Source: an uncultured Bacteroidales bacterium (GTDB lineage Bacteria > Bacteroidota > Bacteroidia > Bacteroidales > Paludibacteraceae). From it: 64,000 bases of DNA. Both the position numbers and the translations under genes were made by a program. Location: assembly GCA_902778935.1 (NCBI GenBank), contig CACYZT010000006.1:1-64000 (forward strand). Direction: 5' to 3'. Numbering within the stretch: the stretch's first letter is position 1; each line of letters opens with the position of its first letter. The notes under the pieces are model-generated. The model saw nothing but the letters and a program-made list of their open reading frames with translations, ran no database searches and was not told the DNA's origin. Below, in pieces: positions 53,049-63,800 of the stretch.

Positions 53049-53384
53049 ATGAGCCACGTTCATTTCCTTGACCCGATAGACTATATATCGGGTAAGATCT
53101 CCCGGAAGTTCCGTACGGTCTATCTGCGTAGAAAATCCAGTGACCGCCGCTTCACGCAGGTCCGAAGCGCACGCAACACACCGCTCAAACCCCGTGAAGT
53201 AGCCGTCCGACAGCGCTTCCAGGCAGTCCGCGCGATGGTAGCAGCGCGTAAAGAGGATTTGTCGAAGGTCACCCAAGACCAGATCGACTTCCTTGCGCAG
53301 AAAGACCTCGCGAACGGCAAGAAGACCATGAACGCCTACCTCTGGCTCGTCTGCGGACGCGAGTATGATGAATCCCAGGATTAA
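53049..53384 (+). CDS. Hypothetical small basic protein, 111 residues
   Basis: Tandem partner of the gene at 52720, with the shared layout D-x-I-S-G-K-x-x-(R)-K, a strand pair, R-N/H-P-x-x-P, a Q/R-F-x-A-V helix and a closing T-x-x-A-Y-x-W/F segment. Very basic (many Arg/Lys), cytoplasmic by appearance; nucleic acid binding is possible but not shown. An intrinsic terminator follows 22 bp after its stop. Confidence 0.68.
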   Translation: MSHVHFLDPIDYISGKISRKFRTVYLRRKSSDRRFTQVRSARNTPLKPREVAVRQRFQAVRAMVAARKEDLSKVTQDQIDFLAQKDLANGKKTMNAYLWLVCGREYDESQD

Positions 53385-53406
53385 TCGTCTCCGCCTGTAG
53401 GAAAGG

Positions 53407-53433
53407 AAAAATCGCTCAATCGGGCGATTTTTC
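53407..53433 (+). terminator. Terminator after the 53049 gene
   Basis: AAAAATCGC (53407-53415) pairs with GCGATTTTT (53424-53432) around the loop TCAATCGG. The same 26 bases recur at 54783. Confidence 0.78.
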
Positions 53434-53442
53434 TGTTGTTAA

Positions 53443-53490
53443 TCCCTCAATGAGTGACAAATTTGCCAAAAATCTCCCTCAATGAGTGAT
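53443..53490 (+). promoter_or_regulatory. Direct repeats upstream of the AAA ATPase gene
   Basis: TCCCTCAATGAGTGA occurs twice (near 53445 and 53475), about 30 bp apart, ahead of the promoter. It could be an operator for the ATPase gene. Confidence 0.45.
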
Positions 53491-53505
53491 TTTTGTAACA
53501 AAATA

Positions 53506-53537
53506 TTTGTCTATATAAAATATTTTTACTACCTTTG
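53506..53537 (+). promoter_or_regulatory. Promoter for the AAA ATPase gene
   Basis: TTTG at 53506-53509, 20-bp spacer, TACCTTTG at 53530-53537, continuing CAGCGATTTTTAA as in the 50545 promoter. Confidence 0.72.
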
Positions 53538-53563
53538 CAGCGATTTTTAATAATACTGGTTAT

Positions 53564-54739
53564 ATGATTGACAACTCATTAGTCGCTTATCAAGAAGAAC
53601 AACTGAGACGTGTGCCGACTTCATTTCATCGGTATATGTATAATCGACTTCCATGGGAAAGCCGAATGGTAGGACTGGTAGGACCGCGTGGTGTGGGTAA
53701 ATCCACCCTAATACTGCAACATGTATTAGACCATAAACAGCTGGAGCAGAATCTATACATCTCAGCTGATTCTATCTATCTAACCTCTCACACATTGATT
53801 GAACTGGCAGATGAGTTTGTCAAGTATGGTGGGGAACATTTGTACATCGATGAGGTACATAAGTATAAGAACTGGTCTCGGGAACTAAAACAAATCTATG
53901 ATGGTCATCCTGAGCTAAAAGTAACTTTTACCGGTTCGTCCATCCTGGATATTATAGATGGAGAGGCTGACTTAAGCAGGAGAGCTGTGATATACTCTAT
54001 GCAAGGATTAAGCTTCCGAGAGTATCTTACACTATTTCATAATATAGAGAGTGACACTTACTCATTAGAGCAGATTCTAAATCAGGAGGTAACTATTCCG
54101 GGAGTTGAACATCCGCTTCCTTTGTTCCAACAATATCTCAAAAATGGTTATTATCCTTTCAGTAATGAATCTGATTTTCCTTTGCGAATAGAACAAATTG
54201 TTCGTCAGACCATTGAATCAGATATTGCACAATATGCAGATTTGAAAGCATCTACTGCCCGAAAACTAATACAACTATTGGCGGTCATATCTGCAATTGC
54301 CCCAGTGAAACCTAATGCAGATAGTTTGTCTCAAGAAGTGGGGGTCAGCAAAAATAACATCTCTGACTATCTTGTGTACTTAGAGAAAGCAGGTATGATA
54401 GGTCAATTGAGGGACAATACAGGAGGTCTGAGAGGACTGGGTAAGGTAGAAAAGGTATATATAGACAATCCTAATCTGATGACTGTACTGGCTTATGGAG
54501 AACCCAATGTGGGAAACATGCGAGAAACATTCTTCTATAACCAGATGCGAGTCAATAATCAGCTCTTGGCTTCAAGAGTCTCAGATTTTGTGATAGGTGA
54601 TTATACCTTTGAAGTGGGGGGTAAGAAGAAAGGGAACAAGCAGATAGAGGATATACCCAATGGAATTGTTGTTAAAGACAATATTGAATATGGTCACCTC
54701 AATGTTATTCCCCTTTGGACATTTGGCTTTAACTATTAA
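53564..54739 (+). CDS. AAA_14/DUF4143 ATP-binding protein
   Basis: A 391-residue P-loop protein of the AAA_14 + DUF4143 type. Walker A is GPRGVGKSTLIL (about residues 40-51), Walker B is EHLYIDEVHKY, and sensor-like VTFTGSSILDI follows. The C-terminal part has the GLSFREYL segment, a winged-helix-like stretch (LSQEVGVSKNNISDYLVYLEKAGMI) and an ending VSDFVIGDYTFEVGGKKKGNKQI that matches the restriction-nuclease-like DUF4143 tail. These genes are common, mobile and of unknown role in Bacteroidales. AT-rich compared with core genes, with its own promoter and a terminator on both sides, which supports acquisition. Confidence 0.87.
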   Translation: MIDNSLVAYQEEQLRRVPTSFHRYMYNRLPWESRMVGLVGPRGVGKSTLILQHVLDHKQLEQNLYISADSIYLTSHTLIELADEFVKYGGEHLYIDEVHKYKNWSRELKQIYDGHPELKVTFTGSSILDIIDGEADLSRRAVIYSMQGLSFREYLTLFHNIESDTYSLEQILNQEVTIPGVEHPLPLFQQYLKNGYYPFSNESDFPLRIEQIVRQTIESDIAQYADLKASTARKLIQLLAVISAIAPVKPNADSLSQEVGVSKNNISDYLVYLEKAGMIGQLRDNTGGLRGLGKVEKVYIDNPNLMTVLAYGEPNVGNMRETFFYNQMRVNNQLLASRVSDFVIGDYTFEVGGKKKGNKQIEDIPNGIVVKDNIEYGHLNVIPLWTFGFNY

Positions 54740-54782
54740 CATCATGGTGTACGTAACAGCCAAAGCCAAAGGCTAAAGCCGG

Positions 54783-54809
54783 AAAAATCGCTCAATCGGG
54801 CGATTTTTC
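54783..54809 (+). terminator. Terminator after the AAA ATPase gene
   Basis: Same stem and loop as at 53407 (AAAAATCGC, TCAATCGG, GCGATTTTT) with a following T-rich tract. It separates the ATPase gene from giant gene 2. Confidence 0.78.
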
Positions 54810-54829
54810 TATTTTTCTTTGAAAAATCG

Positions 54830-54860
54830 TTGTGTATGTCAAAAAAAAGCAGTAAATTTG
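54830..54860 (+). promoter_or_regulatory. Promoter for giant protein 2
   Basis: TTG at 54830-54832, 20-bp spacer and TAAATTTG at 54853-54860 in the context AGCAGTAAATTTGCACG. ATG at 54896. Confidence 0.7.
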
Positions 54861-54895
54861 CACGCAAATTTGTGTAGTTCAAACAGGAATCGATT

Positions 54896-57800
54896 ATGAG
54901 AAAACTATTTCTACTGGCAATAATGGTGCTTTTCGTGCCTTTTGCTACTCACGTAACGATATTAAATGCTGCGGAAGCAAATGTTGATTTTGAAAACGAG
55001 GGCAACTTCGATGTGTATAGTGCCGGCAGCGGTAAGATTCACGTGAAGGTATTCCTCTTTAGTGAGCGGGGCTATGACTACAATGCCGGTCGCGGTCAGA
55101 ACCAACATTTGGGTAACAATCCCGACCCGATATGTCATGCCACAGGTAGTCGTATACATACAAAGCTACTGAAGAATGACCAAGAGGCGATTTATATCCA
55201 TTACTGGGCGGACAACTACTACAACAACACCGGTGCTACCGGTTCGCATCACTGGCCGAAAGACAAGGGCGTGGTATGGGTGCAGCTATGGGGCGGCGTG
55301 ATCGAGTGCACGAACACGTTTGACGGCACCAAACGCACCATCGTGGCTGATGGCACTGTGGCGCAGATAGAGCTCAAGCGCGAGGACAAGGCGAACCACT
55401 TCACGTGGTTTGAGTTTGACTGGTATCCGCCTGAGGAGTTGGATGAGGAGGATTTCAGGCTGTACGTCACCACGGATCACCATAAATGGAACCAAGCCGG
55501 TTTCTCGACGAAGACCTATGACTTCGGCGTGTTTACCGGGTCCGATATGGAGCAGGCTCCTATCATCACCGAGCCGTTCTTCTATGCGGCGAATGACAAA
55601 GGTGCCGCGGGGTATGGTAAGTTAGCGTATGTCTATTCGTTGATGACGGATGTGAGTAAATACTATACGAGCGAAGACGATACGCCGTATATCCTCACGG
55701 AGCAGTCAGACATGTTGTTTGTACAGCCGGCAGATACGGTAATACGCGGTTTCCGAAACTGCTTCTGGGCCTTACGAAGCGCGGATAAAACGACGTGGCG
55801 GTGGGTATGGTCGAACAAGGTGGATGTACCCGCGTACCATAAGATCTACGATTTCCAAGTGGGGCAGTATATCTATTACCGCGAGGATATAGGCAAATGG
55901 TATGAGGACTACCGTTTCAAGAATCTGACATGGCAGGTCAAATACCCGACGGAGACCGACGCGATAGAGGGCGATTACTTCGAGATACAGCGGGCGTACA
56001 AAGCCGATTATTCGGATGCGAAGACGATAGAACTGGTAGAGATGAGTTATGACTCTGCAGCGACCGTGAATGATATCCAGACGTATTCGTATCTGGATTC
56101 GACCGAGGCGGCTTGGTGGAATCCCGTGGAGAACAGCTATAACGTCTATTACCGTATCCGACGTGCTTCATCGTCTGTATGGGAATGGAATGCCAACCCT
56201 CTCGCTGCAACAGGCTATCTGGAAGTGCCGGAGAACAGAAAATATAATATGTTGGAGTTCTTCAAGGTTGATATCAATCCCAATCCCGTTACTTACGAGT
56301 TGGATAACAATTTCTCTACGAACAGGGCAGTACATTTTAAGATTGTTTTTTACCGTCCGTTCCGCAATGAGGAGCGTACCCGGGAAAAACCCGGCTATTC
56401 ACTCGAATATTTCGATCCGCAACAGAAAGTGATTCTCCGGAAAATTATGGTGGAAAGGAATGACACCTTCCTTATCGAAATTCCCAAAGACAGTATTAAG
56501 AAGGTTTATAACCAATATTTCTATGCGCCGGACCAGACCTATACTTTCCCGTCTATGTCTGTTTATTACACGGACTACGCCAATACGCCGTGTATGCATT
56601 ACAAATACGAAATGTATATCGATACGACGGATGTAACGCTGAAAGGTCTGAACGGCCGGGAGGCGTATATCTTACCCGTCATGGATGCCAAAGGGCCGGA
56701 GATCTACTATACAGAGGCTGCGAATATCAGCGCTTTTGAAGGCACGGACAAGGAGTATTCGGAATACGTTTTACTGACATGGGATGCCACCGAAGGCGAT
56801 ATAGGCACCTATAAAGTGGAGGCGCGTCCGAACAATACCAGCGAATGGACGCAGTTAGCGGACGGTTTGACGCAGAACTGGTACAAAGACTTGCAGGCCG
56901 ACCCGATGGCAGCAGACCCGTGGCAGTACCGGCTGACGATGACCTATGCTTGTAACGGTACGACGCTGCAACGCAGCGCAGAGACGACAGGTAGTCGTAA
57001 CCCGTACGGCAAGATCAGCGGACGGATTCGATATGCAGACGGCACGGGTTGCCCGGGTGTCGAAGTGAACGCCTCGCGTGTCAGTGACGGCGTCGTTCTT
57101 CAGCGTGTGACGACGGACGAGAGCGGCTATTATATGCTGGACAGCGTGCCCTATGGAGGCAGTCCCCAATACGCGGTCACGCCGGTAAGCCAGACTGCTG
57201 AGTTCCGCTATAACAACACGAGTGCGACCTTTGCCACTATCACCCTCTCGCTGGACCATTGTATATCCACGGGTATCGACTTTGAGAATATCTCAAGTGT
57301 CCGCATGAGTGGCCGTGTGCTATACGAGAACAGCACAATCCCGGTACGCGATGCCAATTTCCTGCTGAACGGCAAGATAGTAAAGAGCGGCGGTAACGCC
57401 TATAGGACCGACGCGAGCGGTAACTTCGAGTTCCTGGTACCAAAGGACGTTGCATTCACCATACAGGCGGTGAAAGACGGCCACCGGTTTGCCGGAGACG
57501 GATTTGTCCGTATCGAGGGCGACAGTCTGCTGACGCTGAGCAAAGCGTTGGACGGCGTGCGTATATATGACCAAACCAAGGTGCGCCTTATCGGACGTCT
57601 GGCTGGCGGTAATACCCAGGCTTCCAAACCTCTCGGTCACCATCTGAGTATGAACTATCTGGGTCAGGACCTGAAGATGGTCTTCGAACTGGAGGGAGAT
57701 AACATCTCGCAGATCGTACATTTCCCCTCCGATCCCGATAAAGACACCGTTCATCAGCGTGTGGACTCCACTGCTACGCTCATTGAGAAGAAACGTATTA

Positions 57801-60800
57801 CGGTCTGTCCGGATGTAGTGACGGGAGAGTACGCGGTGGATCTGTTCCCTGTGCGCTACAAGATTACCCAAGCGACGGCTCGCGGCTATGCGACTCTGTT
57901 TGCCGATGGCAAGACCAGCGAGACGCTCGACCTCAGCGATGCGGCAAAGCAGCATAAGGAGTCGGTGTATGAAGGGGATACTGTGCATTATAACGAGTCG
58001 TACTGCATCACCTACCACAGTCCTATCAATATCAGTTGTACGCAGTTACGTTTCGGTTTGGAGGTCGGGTACTACGGCGAAGAAATAATGAGGCGGAAGA
58101 ATATCAAGAACGAGAACTTGGAAGTGCCGCTGGCAACCAAGAAGAGTGACGGGACGTATGAGTACCTGTTCGGCGCGCCGGTCTTTGATATGGATTACTA
58201 CAACTTCCGCGTTACCGCGCACGAGGACTATTATTACAACAACGACCCAACGGACCTCCGTCACGAAGAAGTGCGTATCAAGGGAGGCAAGTTGAAGGTC
58301 TATAATGGTATGCGCGATGCGGCGAATACGGAAGTGGAGACTTATGAGCTCGATATGAACGGTCAGAAGGACATCACCATTCCCGTCAACTATGTATCGT
58401 TCATGAAGACCAATGAGTCGGCGCTGCGTGTACTCGACCTGAGCGTGGAATATGAAGGACGTTATATCGAAAGCCAAGCTATCCGCGCGTATGTAGCAGG
58501 AAACAAGACCAAGGGCAAGAATTTTGTGTCCGCACAGCACGGCGATATCATCCTCTTGGATATACTCCGTGACCCTCCCGGATCGCAGAGTTATTCGTTT
58601 ATCGAAGAGGGTACAACCTATAAATACAATTACACGTACACGATTGACTGCAATTTCGGTCTGGAGATTGGTCTGGGAGCCGGTATCTCGAACAAACTGA
58701 CGATGGGTTCTTATCTGGGTAATCCGGCGGGTCTATACACCGGTTATGTCCTCGATTTCAGCAAAACCATCATGGGATACTTCCCTATCGTGTCGAACTA
58801 TTTCTACAAGCACGGAGCCAGCTATACCTTCCAAACGACCAGCCGCATCGAGACGGATAATGAGAAGTATTTCGTGGACCAGACAGGTAACGGTAAGTAC
58901 TTCGTGGGTCAGGAAGCGGATGTCTATATCGGGGCGATACGAAATGTGTATAACGGTATTACAGACGCTGTAAAACCGATTGACTCGCTGACCTATGCGG
59001 CGTTGAAAATACAAGAGCAACCGGATGGTAACGGTACGTTGAAAACGGTGGCTACCGGACGGGATAAACAAGGTAAGTTATGGTATTTCGTAGTCGGCGA
59101 AGAGACGGAGTTCGGTATCTATATCGACGGAACCTTCGTCTATACGCACGATTATATCGAGCATAACCTGCTGCCTTCCTTGCTGCAACGCCGTAATAGT
59201 CTGCTCCTGACCTGCGACAGCGTTACGGCACGACAGATAGCCGACGCACAGCAGAAACAGGTCTATTGGAGCCGACTGATGCCGGACGATGCAGATTTCT
59301 CCAAAGAAGGCACCTATGTCTGCATGAAACCGACCGGCAGCTCCAAGCAATATAGCAATGAGGTGCAATCACTCAATGAAGAGATGGCGCATTGGTTGGA
59401 TCTGTTTGTTAAGAACGAGGAGGAAAAAATCAATGCCATCTATGGTTATAACAGCCAGAAGGTAGGTACATGGTCGGTGAGCGGCGGAACACTCGTTACC
59501 CATACCGAGACCTATGAATACAGCAACAACTATACCAAACGCGTGGATTATCCGGGCGTATCGTTCAACCCGACCAGTGTCACTCGCGATCTTTTCAAGA
59601 AGTATGGTAATGAGGTGAATAACCTATTAAGTAAATTAAAAGATAATGATGATGGGTCGAAAGGTAAAGAAATACAGGATATCTACTCTCAAGCACCGGA
59701 ATGGACCTTCAAGTTCTCCTTAACACCTATCCTGGACGTCGATTGGAGTTACGACCCGAATCACGGCACGACACATACCAAGAAAATAGGCTTTGTGCTC
59801 GAACCCGATAACTTCGGCCATGAGTCCGTCAGTGTCTATCGTGTAGTGGATTCGAAAAAGGGCTTCAATGCCGATTCGGAGGACACCCGCGATTTCCTGG
59901 TAGAGAACAGTTCCGTAGGCAACAAGAGCGACAATTCGCCGGACAGCCTGTACGGTTCGTACGTGTATTTCCTGGAAGGCGGCGCATCGCGTTGTCCGTT
60001 CGAGCCGGCCTATTCGACCGGTTGGTACACGCCGTCTTTGCCCCTCTCTAATGGTACGCTGAATATAGAGAACCAGAAACTCGATATCAATGTGCATGAG
60101 CGCAGTAATGTGCCTGCCGACCAGCCTGCTATCTTCCAATTACGCCTGACCAACGAGAGTGAAGGTAACTTCGGCGGTGCCGCCCTTCCTATCACATTCT
60201 ATCTCAAACAGAAAGAGGGCACCAATCCGAAGGGCGCACGACTGATGATAGACGGCATGCCGCTGACGGGAGACGGACGCGCCATCAAGATTTATCATAA
60301 TGAGATAGTCACCAAGACCATGATGGTCTATGCCGGAGACGGCTATGACTACGAGGATATCACGCTGGAACTGGCGTCTCCGTGCGACCCGTATAACAAA
60401 TCCGCTTGTACGTTCTCGGTTCACTATATGCCCGTTTCGTGTCCGGTGAACATCACCGCCCCGCGTGACACATGGGTAATGAACACGCTCTCGTCGCAAG
60501 ACTCAGTGGGCTATTTCCTGCCTGTTTCCATCGATGGCTTTGATGTCAACTACAACGGATTTGACCATATCGAACTGCAGTACAAGTTGTCCACCCAATC
60601 CGATGACGGATGGGTGAACCTATGCAGCTATTACGCTAACGACTCGCTCTATAACGCCGCTTCGGGCAACAAAGCGATGATTAAAGGCGGGCGTATCGAT
60701 AATGTACATTTCTATGGCGAGCGCGACCCGATGGAGCAGCAGTACGACCTGCGTGCCGTATCCTTCTGCCGCTATGGAAGCGGGTTTATCAACCGTGCGT

Positions 60801-63800
60801 CCACGGTGCTCACCGGTATTAAGGATACGCGTCCACCGCGCGTCTTCGGTCAACCCGAACCCGCTAACAGCATCCTCAGCATCGGTAGCAATCTGCTTTT
60901 GCGTTTCAATGAACCGATAGCCGGCAATTATCTGGACGAGGATGATAACTTCCAGCTGCTGGGCGTGACCAATGATGTCGGTCTGACGACCGGCGCATCG
61001 CTGGCGTTCGCCGGTAACCCGCTCTCGTATGCCGAGACGAAGGTCAATCGCAGTCTCGCCGACAAATCGTTCTCTATCGATCTTATGGTCAAACCGGTGG
61101 GCAATGTGGATGAGATGTTCTTCATGCACGGCGACGGAGATGATATGCTGCTCTTCGGTAAGACTTCGGATAACAGACTCGTGCTGCATGCCGGTTTTAA
61201 TGACTCGTTCATCTCCAAGCCGCTCGCTTCTCCCATGACGGCCTTCACGCGCGTCATCGTCACCTATAATCACGAGACGGGAGATGTGCGTTTCTATGCC
61301 GGTACGATGGATGTCACCGATTATAGCCGGTCCAATACCAAAATCCTCTCGCACACGTCCTTCATGCCCTTCTTCTTCGGTATGGGGTACGAAGGAAACA
61401 TGCTGGAGGCGCGTATATGGACCAAGGCGCTCACGCAGGCTGAGATAGCCAATACCGCCAACCATTACCTCACGGGTTACGAGCGCGAACTGCTGGCTTA
61501 CTATCCGATGAACGAAGGAAAGGGAGAGACGCTCACCGACAAGGCTAACGGCGCCACCCTATATACCCGCGGCACTTCGTGGGCGCTGGAGAAAGGTATC
61601 TCGCTTCATCTGACTGCCACCGACTCTGTTGACCTGGCAGGCGACCTGTTGTCGCGCTCTGAGATTCAGGACGAAACGCTGATGTTCTGGTTTAAGGCAG
61701 ACGCCAATACCGGCACCAATGCTTCGCTTCTCACCGCTGCCAGCGGTTTCCGTCTCGCTCTCGAGAACGGCAACCTCGTGCTCTATAGTGGGAATGAGTC
61801 TTCCAATCGTCAAATCGTCAATCGTCAAATCGTCAACGGCGAATGGCATCATTTCGTCCTTACGGTCAATCGCACGTTCAATAATGTCTCTGTCTTCATC
61901 GATGGAGATGTCGTGCTGTCCATGAAAGCCCTTGATTTCGGTAGTATCAGCGGACGTATGTACCTCGGTGGCGGCTTCGAAGGCAACATCGATGAGCTTG
62001 CCGTCTTCGAGCAGGCATTGCCCAAGTCGCTCGTTGAGGAGTATGCTTCCCTCTCGCCCTACGGCGATGAGATGGGACTCATGGCGTTCCTGCCTTTCGA
62101 GCAGATGAAAGAGAACCAATCGGGTATCTACGAACTCGTCTTCAGTCCCAACGACAGGCGTATTTTCAAGGATTCGAAAGGAAATGTGCTCAACAAAATC
62201 GTGCCGCTCGTCAGCGAACAGATGGTTACCGATGCGATGAAAGACAAGGTGGACCATGCGCCTGTACACAGCCACGGACAACTGACGAAGCTGCATTTCG
62301 ACTGGTCGTTCAATAACGACGAACTGATTATCAATATCCTCAACAAGGACAATGAAATCAACAAGCAGTCCGTCTATATCACCGTCCGCAATGTGGAGGA
62401 CCTCAACGGTAACCCGATGGCATCGCCTGTCACCTGGACAGCCTTCGTGGACCATAACAGCCTCAAATGGGAGGACGACGACATGGAGTTATACATGACG
62501 TACGGCGATCCGATAACGGGCTATGAGTACCGCGACTTCCAGATTGTCAACAACAGTGGTATGCGCCACCAATACACCATCGAGTCGCTGCCATCATGGC
62601 TGACGATGGACCGGAACTACGGTACTATCAAACCTATGGAGGACAAGTTCGTTCGCTTCTATTACAACACCTCTATGCCGCCGGGCAAGTATATGGATAT
62701 CGTCTATCTCACCGATGAGGAAGGACTGTCCGAACCGCTCGAGGTGACCTATATCGTGGAGGCTCTGCCGCCTTATTCGAGTGTGGATAAGAATAAGTAT
62801 CCGCTTAATATGTCCGTCTGCGGACAAGTCGTTATTGCTGACCATCCCGATGCCAACGATGATGATAAACTCTATGTCCTCTATCGCAACGAGTGTGTGG
62901 GTATGGCGAATGTCAATGCTAACGCCAATGCCAATCCAGGCGAAGTGTTCCTCACTATCTATGGCAATGAGTCCATGGGTGGCAAGGACCTCAATTTCCT
63001 CCTCTGGCAGGCATCAACGGGCAAGACGCTCAATCTCACGCCTAACCGGGAGGTGCCGTTCCTCGCAGGTAGCGTAGTCGGTTGTCGCGATGACCAACCC
63101 GTCATTTTCGCCTCCTCCGGTGCCCAGACGCAGAATATCACCCTCGATGCCGGATGGAGCTGGGTATCGTTCAATCTCGATGTGCAGACCGACAAGAGTC
63201 CTATACGCAGTGTCATGTCCGCTGCCGAACCGTGGACCGACGGAGATATCATCAAGAACCCTGCTACGCAGCAGTTCGTCAGCTATTCCAATGATATGGA
63301 TGCGTTCATCGGAATGTTCAAGGCGCTCGATTATCATCATGTCTATATGGTCTATGCCAAGAATGGCAATATCATGCGCGTCAGTGGAAACCAACTCACG
63401 TCGGAGCAGATGAATATCACCATCAAGGGTAACGGCGCATGGAGTCCGCTGCCATGCTTGCTCGACGAGTCAACGCCCATCTCCGAAGCGCTCGCAGGCT
63501 ATTATGACTATGCCGCACCGGGTGACCTCGTCAAGGCGCATAATAGCTTCGCCGTCTTCTCTTCCGGCAAACGATGGATAGGAGACCTGCAGACTCTCCG
63601 TCCGGGCGAGGGATATCTGTTCCAGCGCCTCGCTGACGGCGATGTCACCGTGCCGTTCTATAACAGAGCTGTCAGTCCGCAGCAAAGTCCGTCTGCGAAG
63701 CGGTCTGTCAGTACGCAGGACGGTCTGTTTACCAACCCGAAGGCTGCTACCAACATGACTATGATTGCGGCGATTGAAGGATTAGAGGATGAGGAGAGTA

